64,000 nt of DNA from Clarireedia homoeocarpa (lineage: Eukaryota; Ascomycota; Leotiomycetes; Helotiales; Rutstroemiaceae). Each line of letters opens with the position of its first letter. Within the stretch, counting starts at the first letter, position 1. A model generated the notes under the pieces. That model was given only the letters and a program-made list of their open reading frames with translations. It ran no database searches and was not told where the DNA came from. Positions 33,080-44,524 of the stretch are shown one piece after another. The stretch is from contig LNKV01000040.1 of the NCBI GenBank assembly GCA_001465935.1, positions 124,001 to 188,000 of the forward strand, written 5' to 3'. The translations under genes and the position numbers were made by a program.

Positions 33080-35543
33080 CTAAATAAATCGACTCCCACC
33101 ACCTATAATACCCCTCTCACTGCCTCTCTTCCCCAGTTCCTCATCCGCTACGAGCTTCACCTCTACCTTCTTCTCTACCCCAACTCCTGTCCCTGCTTCC
33201 GCAACCACACTCTTCCTCTCCTTCGCCATATATCGTTCCCACTCCCACGTCCCTGCTGTGCCTGTCCCATCTGCAGGGCTATCCACCCCACCCAACGTCG
33301 TCATCGTGTATCTCGTACTTGCCCTTTCTCTATCCATCTCCATTCCACCCTGGCGCATCCCTCTCCATTCTCCATTCCCCGTTGCCGTGCTGTCCCGCTC
33401 CATCCCCATATGCAAAATACTTTCGCTTCCGCGCATCTCCCGTTCGCGGAACGCGGCAGGCGTGAGCGGCGCGATAAGGCCGCTGGAACTTCCCGTTTCA
33501 GAGGTATACTGGCTTGCGGTTGAGGCGAAACTGGAGCGATCGGGATCGCTGTCGTGATCGGTATAGTGTTCTGGATCGGCCCAGACGACTTCGCTGCCGC
33601 AGAGCTCGTATATCTCTTTTTCTTTTTCCTTCTTCTTTTTGCGCTCTTTGCGGCGGGTGCTGAGACTTGCAAGGTGAAAGGTAGGTTTGGGTTCAGTGGG
33701 TATTAGATTCGTTTGGCTGCGGAGATTGGATGATATATTTGGAGCGTGGGTAGTGTTCACGTTAGAGATAAAGGCTGGGTTGGGAGAACTGATAGCTTTG
33801 CCGATCCCAAGAGAGACGAGTGACTGGTTGGAAGGAGTCAGGAGTACGGAGTTGGTCCCGGTGTCAAAAAATGATAATTCAGAGGGAGCGGAGGATACGT
33901 GCTTTTCTTTGTCTTTGAAAACTTTGAGGGATTTGTTGTGGCTGTTCTTGTGCAGAGGTAGAACTGAGGATGAGGTACTCGATTGGAAGGATTGTTTATG
34001 GGAGAGAGAGCGGGGTGGATTTGCGGAGGAGGATGAAGAGACTTTGTTGTGACGTCGACGAAGGAAGAAGATGCTAAGGCCGAGTGTTAAGACAATAGAT
34101 AGTAGGACTGCAAGGACGATGCCGGCGATCACGCCTGGAGAGGTTTTGGATTGCTTCTTGGCGACAGTAGTGGAGGTTTTCGGAGTAGAAACAGGGAGGA
34201 TAGTGATGGGTGATGAGGTAGGGTAAGCTGAAGTCCAATTCCGTTGATGGATCGAGAATTGAGAACGTTCATAGTCGGCGATTAAGTATGTTTCTTGGAG
34301 AAAGGTTCGTCCAAGTACGACCTGTGTATTATCTTTCGCTCGCTTGAGTGGGAAATATCGTGTGCTGTTTTCGACGAGAGGAGGGCTAGCCGTCAAGTCA
34401 AAGGCGGCGTATGGGAAGGTGATGTTTACCAGAGCTTGCGACGTGGAGTTGGTGAGAGTAAAAATCACTGAGGCGTTTTTGGCGACGAGCTGTGTGTGGA
34501 GGGCATCATTAACAAGATAGAGCTCGGACGCAGAGTCGAAAATTAGACCAAAAGCTTCTTCGAATTTCTGGCAGATACTAGTTGGTAGATATAGATACGG
34601 TATAGAAGAATCAATGAAAGCTGGAAATGAAGAAGATGCTGAGGAGAGGACTTGAGACTTTCCACCCCCGGATGTGACTGTAATCGCATTAACGTCAACT
34701 ATCAGGTCGGAACCGGCAGGAAAATTAATTGTAAGATTGTTCGACACGAAGAGAGACTCATCATAGCCTCCCAAGGTCAAGTTTCCGAAAACACCATCAA
34801 AGCGATATGGAGCTCCTGCAGTGTAGCCATATGAAAGTGATGGAATATGGCCTTGTGATTTGAGATTGGACATATAGCTTGGTGCAGGTGTGCTCTTGCT
34901 CGAGAAATTTGTCGGTGCCGGGTTCAGACCGATCATCCCGAGCCAAAAACTATCGGTACTGATAGCGGCGAGAACTTGTGATGATAGTGCGGGTGTCCCG
35001 CTGCTGGTTAGTCCCATGGCGATGGTGTCAGTACCATAGTTGCCGTTACCCGTGAAGCCAAGATTAGATTCAAGCTCAAGTGCAAAGACACCTCCTGCGC
35101 TAATGGTGTTTTCAACCCTACAACTATGTTAGTGCCAAGCATATATGGCAGAAGTTTGACGTTCTAACATACCAAGTGCTTGACTCGTTCGACGCAAAAG
35201 TGAATCCGCGTGCATTCATACAAACCTTGTCCATCGCGGGACATCCCTCTGGCGAAACTACCCATGGCTGGTTGCTCGCTGTGGAAACGAAGACTTGAAG
35301 AAGTCGGGGAGGTGTGCCGACGGTAATGAAGAAGTTTGACCAGTTCCCATCGTTACCATTCCTTGAAGCACTGTGAGCGTGGAACTAATACAAACGTTGA
35401 AGATCGGCAGTCACTCACCAGGTTCCACTTGGGAGAATATTGAGAGGAGGAACAGGGGTGGTTGAAGACGCTGAGGCCAGTGTCTGGTCAAGAAGGCCGA
35501 GGATAGGCAATAGGACAGAGACCAGGCGCCTCCAAGAAGACAT
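33080..35543 (-). CDS. Membrane-anchored pepsin-family (A1) aspartic protease homologue, probably catalytically inactive
   Basis: Exons 35543-35419, 35370-35173 and 35117-33080 give 786 residues. Residues 1-24 (MSSWRRLVSVLLPILGLLDQ, then TLAS) form a signal peptide. The pepsin fold covers about 50-400: NFFITVGTPPRLLQVFV, then STASNQPWVV where active enzymes have DTGS-x-x-W-V; later GNLTLGGYDESLF, AFIDSSIPYLYLP (second motif, D277 kept) and VVLGRTFLQETYLIADY. The first catalytic Asp is Ser71, so peptide-bond cleavage is not expected. Several N-glycosylation sequons lie in the ectodomain. One transmembrane helix (about 436-460, GVIAGIVLAVLLSIVLTLGL) precedes an Arg-rich stop-transfer and a 325-residue Ser-rich cytoplasmic tail with a Lys/Glu-rich stretch (RRKERKKKKEKEKEIYE). 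This plan suggests a surface receptor or sensor rather than a protease; that is inference. Confidence 0.88.
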
Positions 35544-36909
35544 TGCAAGCTATAATTAAGGAGATTTCATGAATTATAAATCGAAGTAAGAACTGTACAT
35601 GCTGGCGATGAAAGTCGACGAACAGAAACAAACAAAACTCAAAAGGTGGAAACAAAGGTCTAGATGGCACGAAATGGGAGATTCGAGTGCCAGACAGGCA
35701 AGATCTGCATCTGGGACGGAGCGAGAGGAGATGTACGTAGGAAAACAATGCAGAGAAGGATCAAGAAACGTGAAGCGTGGATTGATATCTCATATGATAC
35801 TCATTAACTCGTGTGTCAGGCTTAATAATAAGGATCCGCGGATGGCTTGTAGCAAAAATACTAGTTTCTTCTTCAAATTCGCCTGAAGCTTAGTATGTAT
35901 AACACGGAGAGGCGAGATTTGCTCTTCATCATATTGGGTGAGAAGGATTCATCTGACTTTGTCAAGCCCTATATGTGGATCCGTGGCAGCCAATCCACAA
36001 CCGCAATTTTCTTGCAGCGGGACGTTTAGATATTGGGTTCGCATAACTCATAAGTTAACTTGGGGCCAAAATGCTACTTGCTTGGCAGGTGGTTACTCTT
36101 AGTGATGAGAAGATAAGAAGATGACAAGATGAGCCAGGGGCCCCGAGGCCGCAGTGATAGCTTTGTGGCGCTTTCATGAACTTCGGCACGTTTCTGATTC
36201 TGCAGAGAGCTTCACCAAAGAACACCCCGCCTTGGAAAAAATGAACTCGATACATGACAATAATTGAAACGCAAACCTGGGGTGGGTAGTGATGGAGCAA
36301 GGCTTTCTCCAGAACGCCGCCTCCGTCTTCGATCTACGAATACGATAAACATAAATCGCAATGTCGCATTGACCTGCTCCGACGGTGAACGTACTGCGCA
36401 GAGCTTTCGTAATTCTTCCTCTGAAGCTTGAATATGAGACTGAAATCAGGGGCAGCTCTGGATCCGCGACGATGTAACGATAGCGTTCTTATGGACAGAG
36501 GTTCTCATCCTGCGAACTTGGCAATTGATTTCCACATTGAAATATGCACACACCGGCACTGTACCTTACTGAATCAAAGGATCACGCTGACGGAGGTGGG
36601 ATCCTTACCAAAACGTGGAATGGGCTATGAGCGCGACATGAGGATGACTGAAGGAAGACGATTGATTCCTAGAGCATCCAGTATCTAGAATGAAGGGAAA
36701 AAAGATGAGATGAAGACCATAATCCCGCTTAGACAAAGCCCGGCATGGAATTGGCTGATTAAGAATTTATAAGTTAGTTCATTAATAAGCGGCCCATTTT
36801 GCCCAATTCGGTAAAACGCCCGCGTAATACTGTACAGAAGAAGGGGGGTGATTACAATTACAGTAATTATGGGTTCCTTTTTGGGGCTTGGAGGGTTCGT
36901 AGTAGCGAA

Positions 36910-37096
36910 AGCATGGCTTGAGCATGGCTTGAGCATGGCTTGAGAACGGCTTGAGAACGGCTTGAGCATTGGCTTGAGAACAACTTGAGCATTGGCGTGA
37001 GAGCGGCTTGAGAACGACTTGAGAACGACTTGAGCATGGCTTGAGAACGACCTGAGCATGGCTTGAGAACGGCTTGAGAACGACTTGAGAACGGCC
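36910..37096. repeat. Degenerate 11-bp minisatellite
   Basis: About 16-17 head-to-tail copies of an 11-base unit with two main variants, CTTGAGAACGG and CTTGAGCATGG, with a few copies one base longer. Because 11 is not a multiple of 3 and the unit has no stop in the reverse frames, it keeps a 164-codon frame open on the minus strand (37179-36685). Confidence 0.85.
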
Positions 37097-37450
37097 GTAG
37101 ATGGCTGGAAAAGGCTTTGAGATGCTAGTCTTTGAGGAGTAGCTGCCAGTAGCTGCCAGTAGCTGTCATTCCCCGGCAATCGTAACGCCGATGACCCGTA
37201 TCAGGCTGTGTATGCGCCTACCAAGGTTATCATTCGACTGCCTCAACATCATCAATATCAATGTTCTACGGCTTCACGTCTATCAGACGATACAACCACC
37301 GCCGCACCACATCTTCTACAATCTGAAGCATCAAAATCCTTCGAGTAACGCGGCTTCTCTGTATCCTCTGCGCCTCTTTCACACGCATCGCAGCACACAG
37401 CCTACAGTTCGAAGTTGTATCCCACGACTGCATGCTGTATGTTCTCGTGA

Positions 37451-37480
37451 TACAAGTTACAAGTTACAAGTTACAAGTTA
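37451..37480. repeat. 7-bp tandem repeat (TACAAGT)4
   Basis: Four perfect copies of TACAAGT followed by TA. Lies in the spacer between the aspartic-protease homologue and the Ser/Thr-rich wall protein. Confidence 0.9.
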
Positions 37481-38462
37481 GTATCAGCAATTGATCCGCC
37501 GTTACTCTTCTTCGTAAGTGTTCTGCAATCGAACTCTTCCACGGAACATCTACATAAAGTACCCCCGTACGTCGTACTTCTTCTCACATATCCAAATGGA
37601 GAGACTCTCTCAGTCTAACGACCAAGCGATGTTACCCCAACTTCCACTCGACTCCCCAAAATAAATCCTTGGAAATTGCGCAGCATCCGGAAGCACAGCA
37701 AGAAAAATGTCGAGAAAAATGATTCGCAGGTGCTTCGCCTGTGCCTTGCCTGTGCCTTCTGCATACTCACACCTTGCATGCAGGGGGGGCACGCTGCTGG
37801 CTTTTGCTTTTGGGGGATGAACGCCCACCAGGATCATCACTTCATCGTCTTTCATCCGATTATTATTCATCCGTCGCAGACAGGCACAGCCGCCACGCAC
37901 AACTTCCCTTCCCTTACATGTTTTTCTTTCTTTGATCCTTCAACCCTTTCGTCATTTGTTTACGAGCTTTGAGCCTCTATATTTGGCTGCTAAAAGCGAG
38001 GCTTACTACGGATTGAGCTGCCAGATTGAGCAAGTCGCTCTCTATTTCCGTTCTGGAAAGATTAGTGTCAAGCACAGCACCATGCATCCATCAGCAATAA
38101 TCTACTGAGAATTTCCCCTCTCAGCCTTCCTTCTCCATATTGATGAGTTTAACGGCCCTTGTACACACACCTTTGCTGGATGGAGTGGGATTTCGCTTTG
38201 TTAGTTCAGGTGACAACATACAATCCAACCATTTAATATGCTCCAGCATCAGTTTGTTTCGTGATGCAGACTTGCGGATGAGCAAATCTCACTGCACCCT
38301 AGGGTCTCATTTCGCTCGCAGAGGAATAATAGTACCCTCTTACCTTTCCACTTTTCCAATACTTTTTCTCCTTTCTCGTCGTTTGCGTCTTTGATCTTAT
38401 GCTTCTGTAAGACTTTTTTTTCTTCGAGGGCCTGATGCCCAGGATATCAGTTCATTTTCATC

Positions 38463-41400
38463 ATGAAAGTCTTGCTTCTTCTCCTTTTAGGCACCCTGTC
38501 TCTTCTACATTCAGTAACTGCCAGTCCGGATCTAGATCAAGGTGAGACTTAACTGTTGCTCTGTGACGGATCCTGTGGCGTTCAGCGTTACACATACTGA
38601 TACGTCTCTTCTCTTTAGATCAATTACTAAGTCCTAGGTATTCTAATACTAATGGAACTTCATCGTCCCATGCAACATCAAGCACATTATCCAAAGAGCC
38701 TCCGACCACCACACTCATTTCATCCAGCACGTTACACCTCTCTTGTACAGCTACTGTTACCTCAATAGTAGGTCAACCTGCCGTAGCTGCCAGAGAGGCG
38801 TGTGCTACCACCGTCACTATCGTTCATACATCCGCACCAGCTGCGTCTAATAATTCACCTGTCAAAGAGTCGGAGTCAACCACACTCATAAGTTCTAGGG
38901 CTTCAACTGAAGTTTCAACTAGCACCCGAAGCTCTTCCGTGGGAAGTGCCTCTGGGAGGTCGACGGAACCTGCCATCTCGGCCACTTCAAAATCCTCCGA
39001 ACTTGAGAGTTCTTCAAGCTCAACCACTATAATCACGGGTGCTACATCACAAAGCAGCGCCGTCTCATTGCAATCTTCATTGACGAAATCTGAGCAATCG
39101 TCTCAGTCATTGTCATCGACAACCTTACCCGGTGGCACCACTACAACACAATCGCCCCTCACAAGTTCCGCTACTTCGGTTCCATCTCAAACTACAAGGA
39201 CCGAGGCATCCTCAAACAGCAAGGGGTCATCGGGGATCGCTGAGTCTGCCTCATCCACTGTTCTGAGTACTTCTCACAGTGCTGCTCTGGTGTCATCAAC
39301 CTCGTCCCAGCCACTTCATTCGAGTTCAACGACACTTACTCAAGATACAAGTAGAGTATCTTCGGTTACATCAGATTTATCTAAGACGTCTTTGTCTGCC
39401 ACAGCAAAGACCACCCCAGTTTCCCAGTCGGAGAGTTCGCTATCTCAGTCCGTGGCATTCTCCGACTCCTCTTTCGGAGTATCATCGACGCATTCTTCAT
39501 CAACAACCCAATCGAAGTCCCCATCCCAATCATTGTCATCTGCTCAATCGCTTACATCCGTAACTTCCGTTACTTCTGTCCAGCCGACATCTAATACAAA
39601 ATCCTCGGAAACAAGTACGAGTGAAGCTTCATCAACCTTACTAGGGACTTCCAATAGCGATACTCACCTTGCTTCATCTACTGGGGTACACTCATCAACA
39701 CCCACAAGTCCTTCCCATTCAGATCACAGCTCATCCACGACTTTTACTGGGCCAGAATCGACTCAATCGAAACCCGTGTTTAGTAGCTCTGCTGCATCAA
39801 CAGCTTCCACGTCGCACTCAAGTAGCTCCACTGAAGCAGTGTCTGTGCCAGCTATATCATCAAGCATTACGCACGCCTGGTCTACTTCTACTAGAGCCAC
39901 TGAAGTCACGACCGCCACCCTCCCGTTATCGAAAGCTTCTAAATCAGATTCTAATAGCTCTTCAGAAAACGTGCCTACACCACCCAAGTCCTCAAGTACT
40001 ACGTCTGAGGCTTCTAGTTCCTCTAGGACGACCGATATAATATCTACTCATTCTGCCTCATCACCAATCTCCAATTCAGAAGTCAGTGGTGCTTCTGGAC
40101 GCTTACCTGGACCATCCAGGTCTTCGGGCGCTAGTGGGGAGTCTCTTACCTCTGCTAGAACAACTGAAATTGCGTCCGCCAGCACCGGCGTACTCTCTTC
40201 TGAGCAGAAGACGACGAGAGTCTCAACTTCTGCCGGTGGCGTATCTACGACAGATCCTAGATCCTCTAGTCATCCAAGTGACACCGTTCACGTGTCAGAG
40301 ACTTCTACAGAGATTGAGAAGACGACTTCAGCGTCCAAGACGTCAATTTCCTCAGAAAGCCGTCAATCAGAATCGTCGTCTCATCAACAGTCATCTTTTC
40401 TTGAGAAGTCATCTACGAGCAAAAGCCCACCCACGACCACTTCAGCTTCCAAAACATCATCAACTGAAACTATGAATCCTAGTGTAATTCCTGGTTGTAC
40501 GGCAACCCTTTCTGTTGCAGGCCAGGTTTTACCAGCATGCCCACATACTGTCACAGTAAGTTCGGTGTCGACGTCAAACCCTATCATAATTTCAACACCA
40601 ACTACACTTGTTACGGTTTCTACGACATCAAATAGTGGTAGTGCATCACAAAATGATCCAACAACGATTGGAAACAATAAACCATCATCTCAACAGGCCA
40701 CTAGTAACATTGAGCCAACTTCAACATTACCGGAGTCTTCAGTAGGGACTCAACCGTCTAAATCTCCAACCAACATAGTTCCAACACCACTGCCGACTAG
40801 CTCGCCTCCAACCAGTGTGGCTCCGACAAGTACAGCGACCACAAACGTGGGCCTTGGATCTACTACCTTTACAAATACTGGCGGCGCACAGGCTTCGACT
40901 TCGTTTGCTAGCATTAGCGTATCCATTGGACTTGGAGGCGGAGAAAGTAGCACTGCACAGCCTGTATCGAAAACTTCAACCGTTGGTGGCACTAGCATAC
41001 CCATCAGCAGCGGAAATGGAGGCACAAGCACCGATCAACCTCACACTTCCGCAACGCCGCCTGGTAGTGGAAACGGAGGCACTAGTACTGGACAAGTTAC
41101 AACACCTCCAACATCTAATGTACAAAGTACCTCAACCGTTGGTGGCACTAGCATACCCATCAGCAGCGGAAATAGAGGCGCAAGCACCGATCAACCTCAC
41201 ACTTCCGCAACGCCGCCTAGTAGTGGAAACGGAGGTACTAGTACTGGACAAGTTGCAACACTTCCAACATCTAATGTACAAGGTACCTCAACCGCCTCAA
41301 AAGAAAGTAATAAACCGACGGAGGTTACAACCCAGACAGGAGGTAATCAAAACACGGCCACCACAAACCAAAGTACTTCAACTTCAGTTGAGACCAAAGC

Positions 41401-43027
41401 AACTGTACCAGAGAAGTTCTCGCCGCCACCAACGAGCACAGTAAGTGGAAGTCAAAATACACAGGTCACTTCAAATCAACCGTCTACAACTAGCCAGAAT
41501 GGCCAACCAACCCAAAGCTCGGCAGCAACAGGGGGGCAGGGAACCACGAACTCACCGGCAAAAGAAAGCACCACTACTGGTGTTCAAGGAAGTCAAGTGA
41601 ATACCAATCCGCCAGCACAAGGGACAACAACTAGTTCTCAAGGAAGTCAAGGCAACACAAATCCGCCAGCACAAGGGACAACATCAACGAGCACCCAAGG
41701 CACTCAAGGTAATACGACTCCACCAGCCACAACCACTCAAAATACTCAGAATACCGCTCAAACAACAGCGACCGACCGCCAAGGAAACACTAATACACTT
41801 ATTACCTCTAGTCAACCCGTAATATCTCTTCAAAGCTCCCAAGTGTCCGTAGGCCAAGGGAGTAGTGTACCCAGTTCCGGAAGCGGCAACACTCTTCCGG
41901 CATCCCAAGTATCTACGGGAAGCAGTGGCCAAGGAAGCAAACAACCTACGCCAACTACAAACATACCAGTCGGCGTATCCTCAGCCTCGGCCGACAAGAC
42001 TTCTGGCCTGAGCATACCACCCGCGATCGCCAGCAATTCCGGCCTAGCGGCTATCGGTCCGAACACTTCCGACACCAGACCAGCCAGCTCCAGTTCTCAA
42101 GCCACCCAAATAGCAACTCCTACGACTATCAAACCCTCTCCCGGCCAAACGACTATTGCCCCCGTGGTAGTAAACTCCATGACTCTCAGCCAAGCCACAT
42201 CCAACTTCGTCATCGGCTCCCACACCATCCAACCCGGCTCCGAAACCACCATTTCCGGTGACCGCATCTCCGTCGCCCCCTCCGGCGCCGCCGTAATAAT
42301 CAACGGCGCCGAAACAAGCACGACATCCACCCCCACCACTACCTCCATCTCAAGCAGCGCTTCGCGGTCCTCCGGTGTAAAAGTACTGCTCACCACAACT
42401 GAGCCCCTTCCCAGCATCATCGTCGTCGGCACATCCAGCGCAACCGCCGAATTCAGCAACTCTGGTTTCGTCATCGGCTCCGCCACACTCACGCCCGGCG
42501 GCGCCGTCACAACTGGAAGTATCATCATCACGCTTCCGTCCGGCCCGCAACCGACTCTCCCCTCGAACATCCTCGTCGTCGGCCAGTCAACTTACACCCG
42601 CAACTCCGCCAGCGGCATCGTCATAGACGGACAGACACTCACGCCCGGCGGGGCCATTACTGCGGGAGGCTCAACCGTCTCGTTATCGCCTACGGGCAAC
42701 GCGGTGATTGTCAACGGTGTCGGCAACTCCGGGTTCGTGACGTCCACGGCGGCCTTTGTGTCGGTGCCGTCTCTTAGCTCGTGGGTTATTGGGGGGCAGA
42801 CATTGACTTTGGGCGGTACGGTTACTGAGGGAGGTGACATTTTGAGTTTGGCGGCCGGTGGCACGGGGGTTGTGGTTATTGGGACGAGGACGGTGGCGGG
42901 CGCGGCGGCGACGTCGGGTGCGAAGAAGAAGAGTGCGGGGGTGGGGAGGAGGGGGGAGTTGGGCATGGGGGTGTGGATGGTTGTTTGGTTGCATGTTTCT
43001 TTTGTTTTGGCCGCTGTATGGCTGTAG
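38463..43027 (+). CDS. Giant Ser/Thr-rich adhesin- or mucin-like cell-surface protein, predicted GPI-anchored
   Basis: Exons 38463-38541 and 38619-43027 give 1495 residues. The signal peptide is MKVLLLLLLGTLSLLHSVTA, cut before SPDLDQ. Most of residues 40-1200 are Ser, Thr, Pro, Gln and Gly in low-complexity repeats, a heavily O-mannosylated stalk by analogy with fungal adhesins. Two Cys-flanked motifs stand out: SCTATVTSIVGQPAVA...C near 38750 and GCTATLSVAGQVLPAC near 40493. A 52-residue unit (156 bp) is duplicated in tandem at 40978-41289, and Gln/Asn/Pro-rich units of about 20 residues lie at 41590-41740. Residues about 1220-1450 contain four copies of a VIGxxTLTPGG-type beta-rich unit. 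The C-terminus is hydrophobic (MGVWMVVWLHVSFVLAAVWL) after a Lys/Arg/Gly stretch, which fits GPI attachment. There is no recognised ligand-binding domain, so adhesion is inferred. Confidence 0.88.
40978..41289. repeat. Tandem duplication of a 156-bp coding unit
   Basis: Two adjacent copies 156 bases apart (for example CGTTGGTGGCACTAGC at 40981 and at 41137), differing at a handful of positions. Each encodes 52 residues beginning TVGGTSIPISSGN. The unit length is a multiple of three, so it keeps the frame of the Ser/Thr-rich protein. Confidence 0.92.
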
Positions 43028-44524
43028 ATTTTCTTATTTAGTGTCTAGTCTACGGATTGATGTTCGGGTGGCGGGAAGAGGCGAAAGGGGAATAGAATTA
43101 GAGCGGCCTTTTCACATTTTTTCATGTTTCTTTTGTTCTGTATTTTTACACATACTATCTACGTCTACACATGAGCCCTTGTAAGTATCAATTATGGGCA
43201 GAAAAGACAGGCAGGTTTGATGGGAAAGAAGCATGGGTTTGGAGTATACAGTCTTGAAGCAACATAATGCAGAAAGGACCGCACAAAAGAAAGAAAGACA
43301 GTCAAGTCAACTCAAAAATTTCTCTTTTTGTATCATAGTTTCAACGCAGAGCAGGATAGGAGAGCATAATTTTTAATTGCAGTTATCCACATTCATTCAT
43401 TTGTTCGTTCCTTCGTTCAGATGGCGTCTTGCTTGCCCACGTTGATTGCGAGGCGTGAGTCGTGAAGATTATAAACAACTTCCTAGTATCCAACGCCGAG
43501 AAACCCAGGAAGGAAGGGGTATAGAGAACAGGATGGGATGGGATGGGAGTAACCGTGCCATTGAGGAATCCGGAAAATGACGAGTGCGAGGGGGAGTTTA
43601 CTGTAGAGAGAGAGAGAGAGCACTTAGGATGAGATAGATAGATGAACACGGGAAAATCCTACCCAAGATAATTGACATGAAAAGTCGATTGCATGTCATG
43701 TGAATCTCGCGATGATCCGTCTTGTTTCAATAGAAAGAAAGCATCCTTTCCATACAGTATCTTAATTAAATCTAGAACGTTACGTTCTGTAAACTTATGT
43801 CAAGAACATCTATCTCTTCATTCGTTCGGGTCACTAGGTAGGAGTAGAGTAGAGTAGGATCTCATCCGCACCTCACCGTACGACGACGTTCTAGCAAGGA
43901 AGTCTCGAAAGAACTGGCAGATCTCGCACGAATCGGACTGTTTTAGAATATCTACGAGGCAGATTCCATATATGGTCTTGTGTTGTATGTCGAGATGCTT
44001 GCTATTCATGTTTCAAGTTATTTTTCGTGTGTGTAACTTATGTGTTCTGGCCCAAAGTATGGCAGGAGGGAGGGAGGAAGGGAGGGAGTGAATGAGTGAA
44101 TAGATGATCGATCTACTGTAGGAAAATCGCAACACTTTTCCCTCCTCCTTCTCCTGCAGGCATCGTCCATGAAACTTCAACACTGTGGTGCAACGAACGA
44201 CTGCAGCAGGTTCTTTTGAGTACTCTGATACATGGGACGGGATGGGATGCGAACGTGGAAGAAAGTCTTTGTGTGGCGAGAACGAGTATGAGACAGGATG
44301 AAATAGGAGATTAGGTTACATTGATTGTCTTTACTTGTACTTAGGATTGATATAAGATCTTACATAGCAGGATCGTATTCGTTTAATCCTTCCATTGTAA
44401 CCTTTCCCTCGCACTTCCGCTTTCACACATCATTTCCACATTCTATTTGGGATATTAGTTACTGCTCTCATCGGGGCAGAATAGGATGAGACGGGATGAA
44501 CCGAAAAAATTGATCTTGATTGAC
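43028..44524. other. Convergent 3' intergenic region
   Basis: 1.5 kb between convergent stops. AT-rich with short simple repeats (a GGGAT-type run near 43531-43548 and GA repeats near 43606-43621). No gene supported. Confidence 0.6.

Larger units (their letters stand above)
35544..38462. other. Divergent intergenic region with tandem repeats
   Basis: 2.9 kb between the starts of two surface-protein genes on opposite strands. It holds an 11-bp minisatellite (36910-37096) and a 7-bp repeat (37451-37480). Open frames of up to 164 codons are explained by the repeat or are unrecognisable. The last 200 bases before 38463 are T- and C-rich, as in a leader. Confidence 0.6.

Noticed and set aside
36685..37179. 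164-codon frame on the minus strand
   Set aside because: It is kept open by the 11-bp minisatellite; the product is repeat peptide plus unrelated flanks, with no domain or splice support.
40978..41289. CRISPR-like or mobile-element direct repeats
   Set aside because: The 156-bp copies are adjacent, in frame and coding; there are no spacers, and CRISPR arrays are not expected in a fungal nuclear genome.
42097..42966. Long minus-strand frames under the 3' part of the wall-protein gene
   Set aside because: Antisense shadows produced by the C-rich, repeat-structured coding sequence of the + strand gene.
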